From the NCBI GenBank assembly GCA_910584605.1, contig CAJUAW010000091.1, positions 5,532 through 11,482 on the forward strand: DNA of 5,951 nucleotides, written 5' to 3'. Shown in pieces: positions 4,716 through 5,951 of the stretch. The number at the start of each line of letters is the position of its first letter. Position 1 is the stretch's first letter. Source of the DNA: an uncultured Oscillospiraceae bacterium (GTDB lineage Bacteria; Bacillota_A; Clostridia; Oscillospirales; Oscillospiraceae). The position numbers and the translations under genes were made by a program. The notes under the pieces were generated by a model. The model did no database searches and had not been told where the DNA came from. It worked only from the letters and a program-made list of their open reading frames with translations.

Positions 4716-4823
4716 AACTTCTTCCCCTTTACATTATTTCTGTTCCGGTCCCCGGCCAGGCCGGATGCCGAAACTCATTCGCGGTCCCCCTCCCGCCGGT
4801 TGGACGGGAGGGAGGCCGAAATT
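4716..4823 (-). promoter_or_regulatory. Structured leader of the gcd operon
   Basis: About 108 nt between the predicted start and gcdC. Hairpin 1: CCCTCCCG / CGGGAGGG (arms 4805-4812 and 4788-4795, 9-nt loop), extended by a G-U and a G-C pair to 4786-4814. Hairpin 2: TTTCGG (4768-4773) pairs with CCGGAA (4743-4748), enclosing a CCGGCC / GGCCGG core. Neither ends in a U tract, so they are not terminators. TTTCGGC occurs twice in the leader, once before each hairpin. I do not recognise a known riboswitch. The structure could stabilise the message or bind a protein or ligand. Confidence 0.5.
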
Positions 4824-4829
4824 GGGAAC

Positions 4830-4859
4830 ATTATACCATTTTTTCATAAGAAGTGTCAA
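4830..4859 (-). promoter_or_regulatory. Consensus promoter of the gcd operon
   Basis: On the minus strand, perfect TTGACA (4854-4859), an 18-bp spacer and perfect TATAAT (4830-4835), with a TGG extension before the -10. The predicted start is near 4823. Such a consensus site indicates a strong housekeeping promoter, independent of hgdB, whose stop codon lies about 40 bp upstream. I see no intrinsic terminator between hgdB and this promoter, so read-through from hgd is also possible. Confidence 0.88.
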
Positions 4860-4898
4860 TATAACAATAGACAGCCTTCTTACAATTGAACGGTTTTT

Positions 4899-5928
4899 TT
4901 ACAGCACATCGGCAAATGCCTGAATGGCGGTGCTGGCCTGGCCGAAGTCCCGCATCTGCTGGTCCACGCCCAGCTTGATGTGGGGGATGCCGGCGGCGTC
5001 CAGGGCCTTCTTCAGGTAGGGGTACTCCATCTCCTCGGGGTCGCAGAACTGCTGCATAAACAGCACAAGCCCCTGGGCGCCGGAGTCCTTGATCTGCTTG
5101 ACCACAAAGTCCGCCCGGCGGTTCTGGTTGGAGAACTCGTCGTAGAGCAGGATGTCGTAGTCCTGGTCGGCGTACTGCTGGGCCAAGGCCATCATGGGGT
5201 CGCCGGTCTCGGCGGCGTCCACCCGGATGGGACGGCTCTCGTGGGCCACGTCGTCGGCCGCGATGGCGATCTGGTTGTCGTCAAAGATCTGGAGCAGCTT
5301 GGGATTGTCGCAGATGATGCCCGAGGTGAGCACCTTCTTGCCCTTCCAGTCGCAGGCGGGCAGGGCCTTCAGCTCGGCGTTCAGGCTCTCCAGCTTGGCG
5401 GTGTGGTCGTCCTTGATCATGAACCAGGCGGAGCGAAGCACGGCGGAGCGGGCCACGGCGGACACCACGTCGGGGTGCTCTCCGGCCAGTTTGACGAACT
5501 CCCGGCGGGCGGCCCGGCTGCGGTTGTAGACCTTGATGGCCTCCCGCAGGGCCTCGTCGGTGATGGTGTTGCCGGAGATCCTCTCCAGCTCACCCTTCAC
5601 GTGCTGGTACTGGTCCATCGTGAACTGCAGGCCGAAGGCGGGCTTGCGCTGCTGGGGATGGGCCAGGAAGATGCAGGGCAGCTTGCCCTCCATGGCCACA
5701 CGGAAGTTCTGGCTCATGGGGCGCAGGGTGTCGCAGATGGTGGGGGTAATCAGGCCGTCCAGGTCGTCCAGGGTGCCGTCCAGCAGCATCTCCAGAGCCA
5801 GCTGGGCGATGGTGCAGTAGAAGGTGGCACAGTACTCCTTGGCCATGGAGATGGTCTTCTTGTTGCTGCCCCAGATGCCCATAGGCACCATGCCGGCGGC
5901 ATAGACCAGCTCCTCGGGGGCGTAGTAG
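4899..5928 (-). CDS. hgdB: 2-Hydroxyglutaryl-CoA dehydratase, beta subunit (5'-truncated by contig end)
   Basis: 342 C-terminal residues of HgdB. With HgdA it dehydrates (R)-2-hydroxyglutaryl-CoA to glutaconyl-CoA by a ketyl-radical route, after ATP-driven one-electron activation by the iron-sulfur activator HgdC. The visible fragment opens with YYAPEELVYAAGMVPMG, the conserved block found about 36 residues into family members, then KEYCATFYCTIAQ, TPTICDTLRPMSQNF, YNRSRAARREF and MQQFCDPEEMEYP, ending in a normal C-terminus. Cysteines at fragment positions 33, 38, 65 and 295 lie in the conserved blocks and are candidates for the 4Fe-4S cluster ligands. The in-frame ATG at 5889-5891 is not the start, because conserved coding sequence continues upstream until adapter bases begin at 5929. 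The next step of the pathway, glutaconyl-CoA decarboxylase, is encoded right downstream. Confidence 0.93.
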
Positions 5929-5951
5929 AGATCGGAAGAGCGTCGTGTAGG
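5929..5951 (+). other. Illumina sequencing adapter remnant
   Basis: The last 23 bases begin AGATCGGAAGAGCGTCGTG and match the Illumina TruSeq universal adapter; the reverse complement is the 3' end of the read-1 primer, ending GCTCTTCCGATCT. This is untrimmed library sequence at a contig end, not genome. True sequence stops at about 5928. Confidence 0.97.

Noticed and set aside
4743..4814. Leader hairpins of gcdC as a terminator for hgdB
   Set aside because: No U run follows either stem in minus-strand RNA, and they lie downstream of the gcd promoter.
4899..5891. hgdB starting at the ATG at 5889-5891
   Set aside because: The preceding in-frame codons encode YYAPEELVYAAG, a conserved block of the family, so this Met is internal.

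Overview
The window reads as a GC-rich, anaerobic, glutamate-fermenting Firmicute, most likely a gut Clostridia of the Oscillospiraceae type (Flavonifractor / Intestinimonas / Pseudoflavonifractor relatives). This rests on gene content: HPr kinase, a Cys-pair L28, the DapL lysine/meso-DAP route, and 2-hydroxyglutaryl-CoA dehydratase next to a sodium-pumping glutaconyl-CoA decarboxylase. The taxonomic call is inference. Every gene I can support lies on the minus strand, so transcription runs from high to low coordinates.

Right end to centre (5951 to 2333): the last 23 bases are Illumina adapter, not genome. hgdB (dehydratase beta subunit) follows, cut by the contig end so that its first ~36 codons are missing. 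After a 183-bp gap with a consensus promoter and a GC-rich hairpin leader comes a tight three-gene operon: a free biotin carrier (gcdC), an unusual fusion of the small membrane-anchor subunit with a second, nearly identical biotin domain, and gcdB, the Na+-channel subunit. A GC-rich hairpin closes the operon. HgdAB dehydrates 2-hydroxyglutaryl-CoA to glutaconyl-CoA, and Gcd decarboxylates that to crotonyl-CoA while exporting Na+, so consecutive pathway steps sit side by side. The carboxyltransferase subunit GcdA, HgdA and the activator HgdC are not in the window.

Centre (2323 to 872): tRNA-Arg(ACG) with its own strong promoter, encoded CCA and an intrinsic terminator that abuts the CCA. dapL (LL-diaminopimelate aminotransferase) follows with almost no space for a promoter of its own.

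Left end (867 to 1): rpmB (ribosomal protein L28) with its own promoter and terminator, then a ~200-nt leader and the first 84 codons of hprK (HPr kinase/phosphorylase), which runs off the window. The hprK promoter carries a perfect 16-bp palindrome over its -10 and start region, whose core also recurs at the rpmB promoter.

The most distinctive features are the anchor-biotin-carrier fusion beside a free carrier with an almost identical biotin domain, the palindromic operator candidate, and the tRNA-terminator-dapL arrangement. I see no mobile elements, CRISPR arrays or defence systems.
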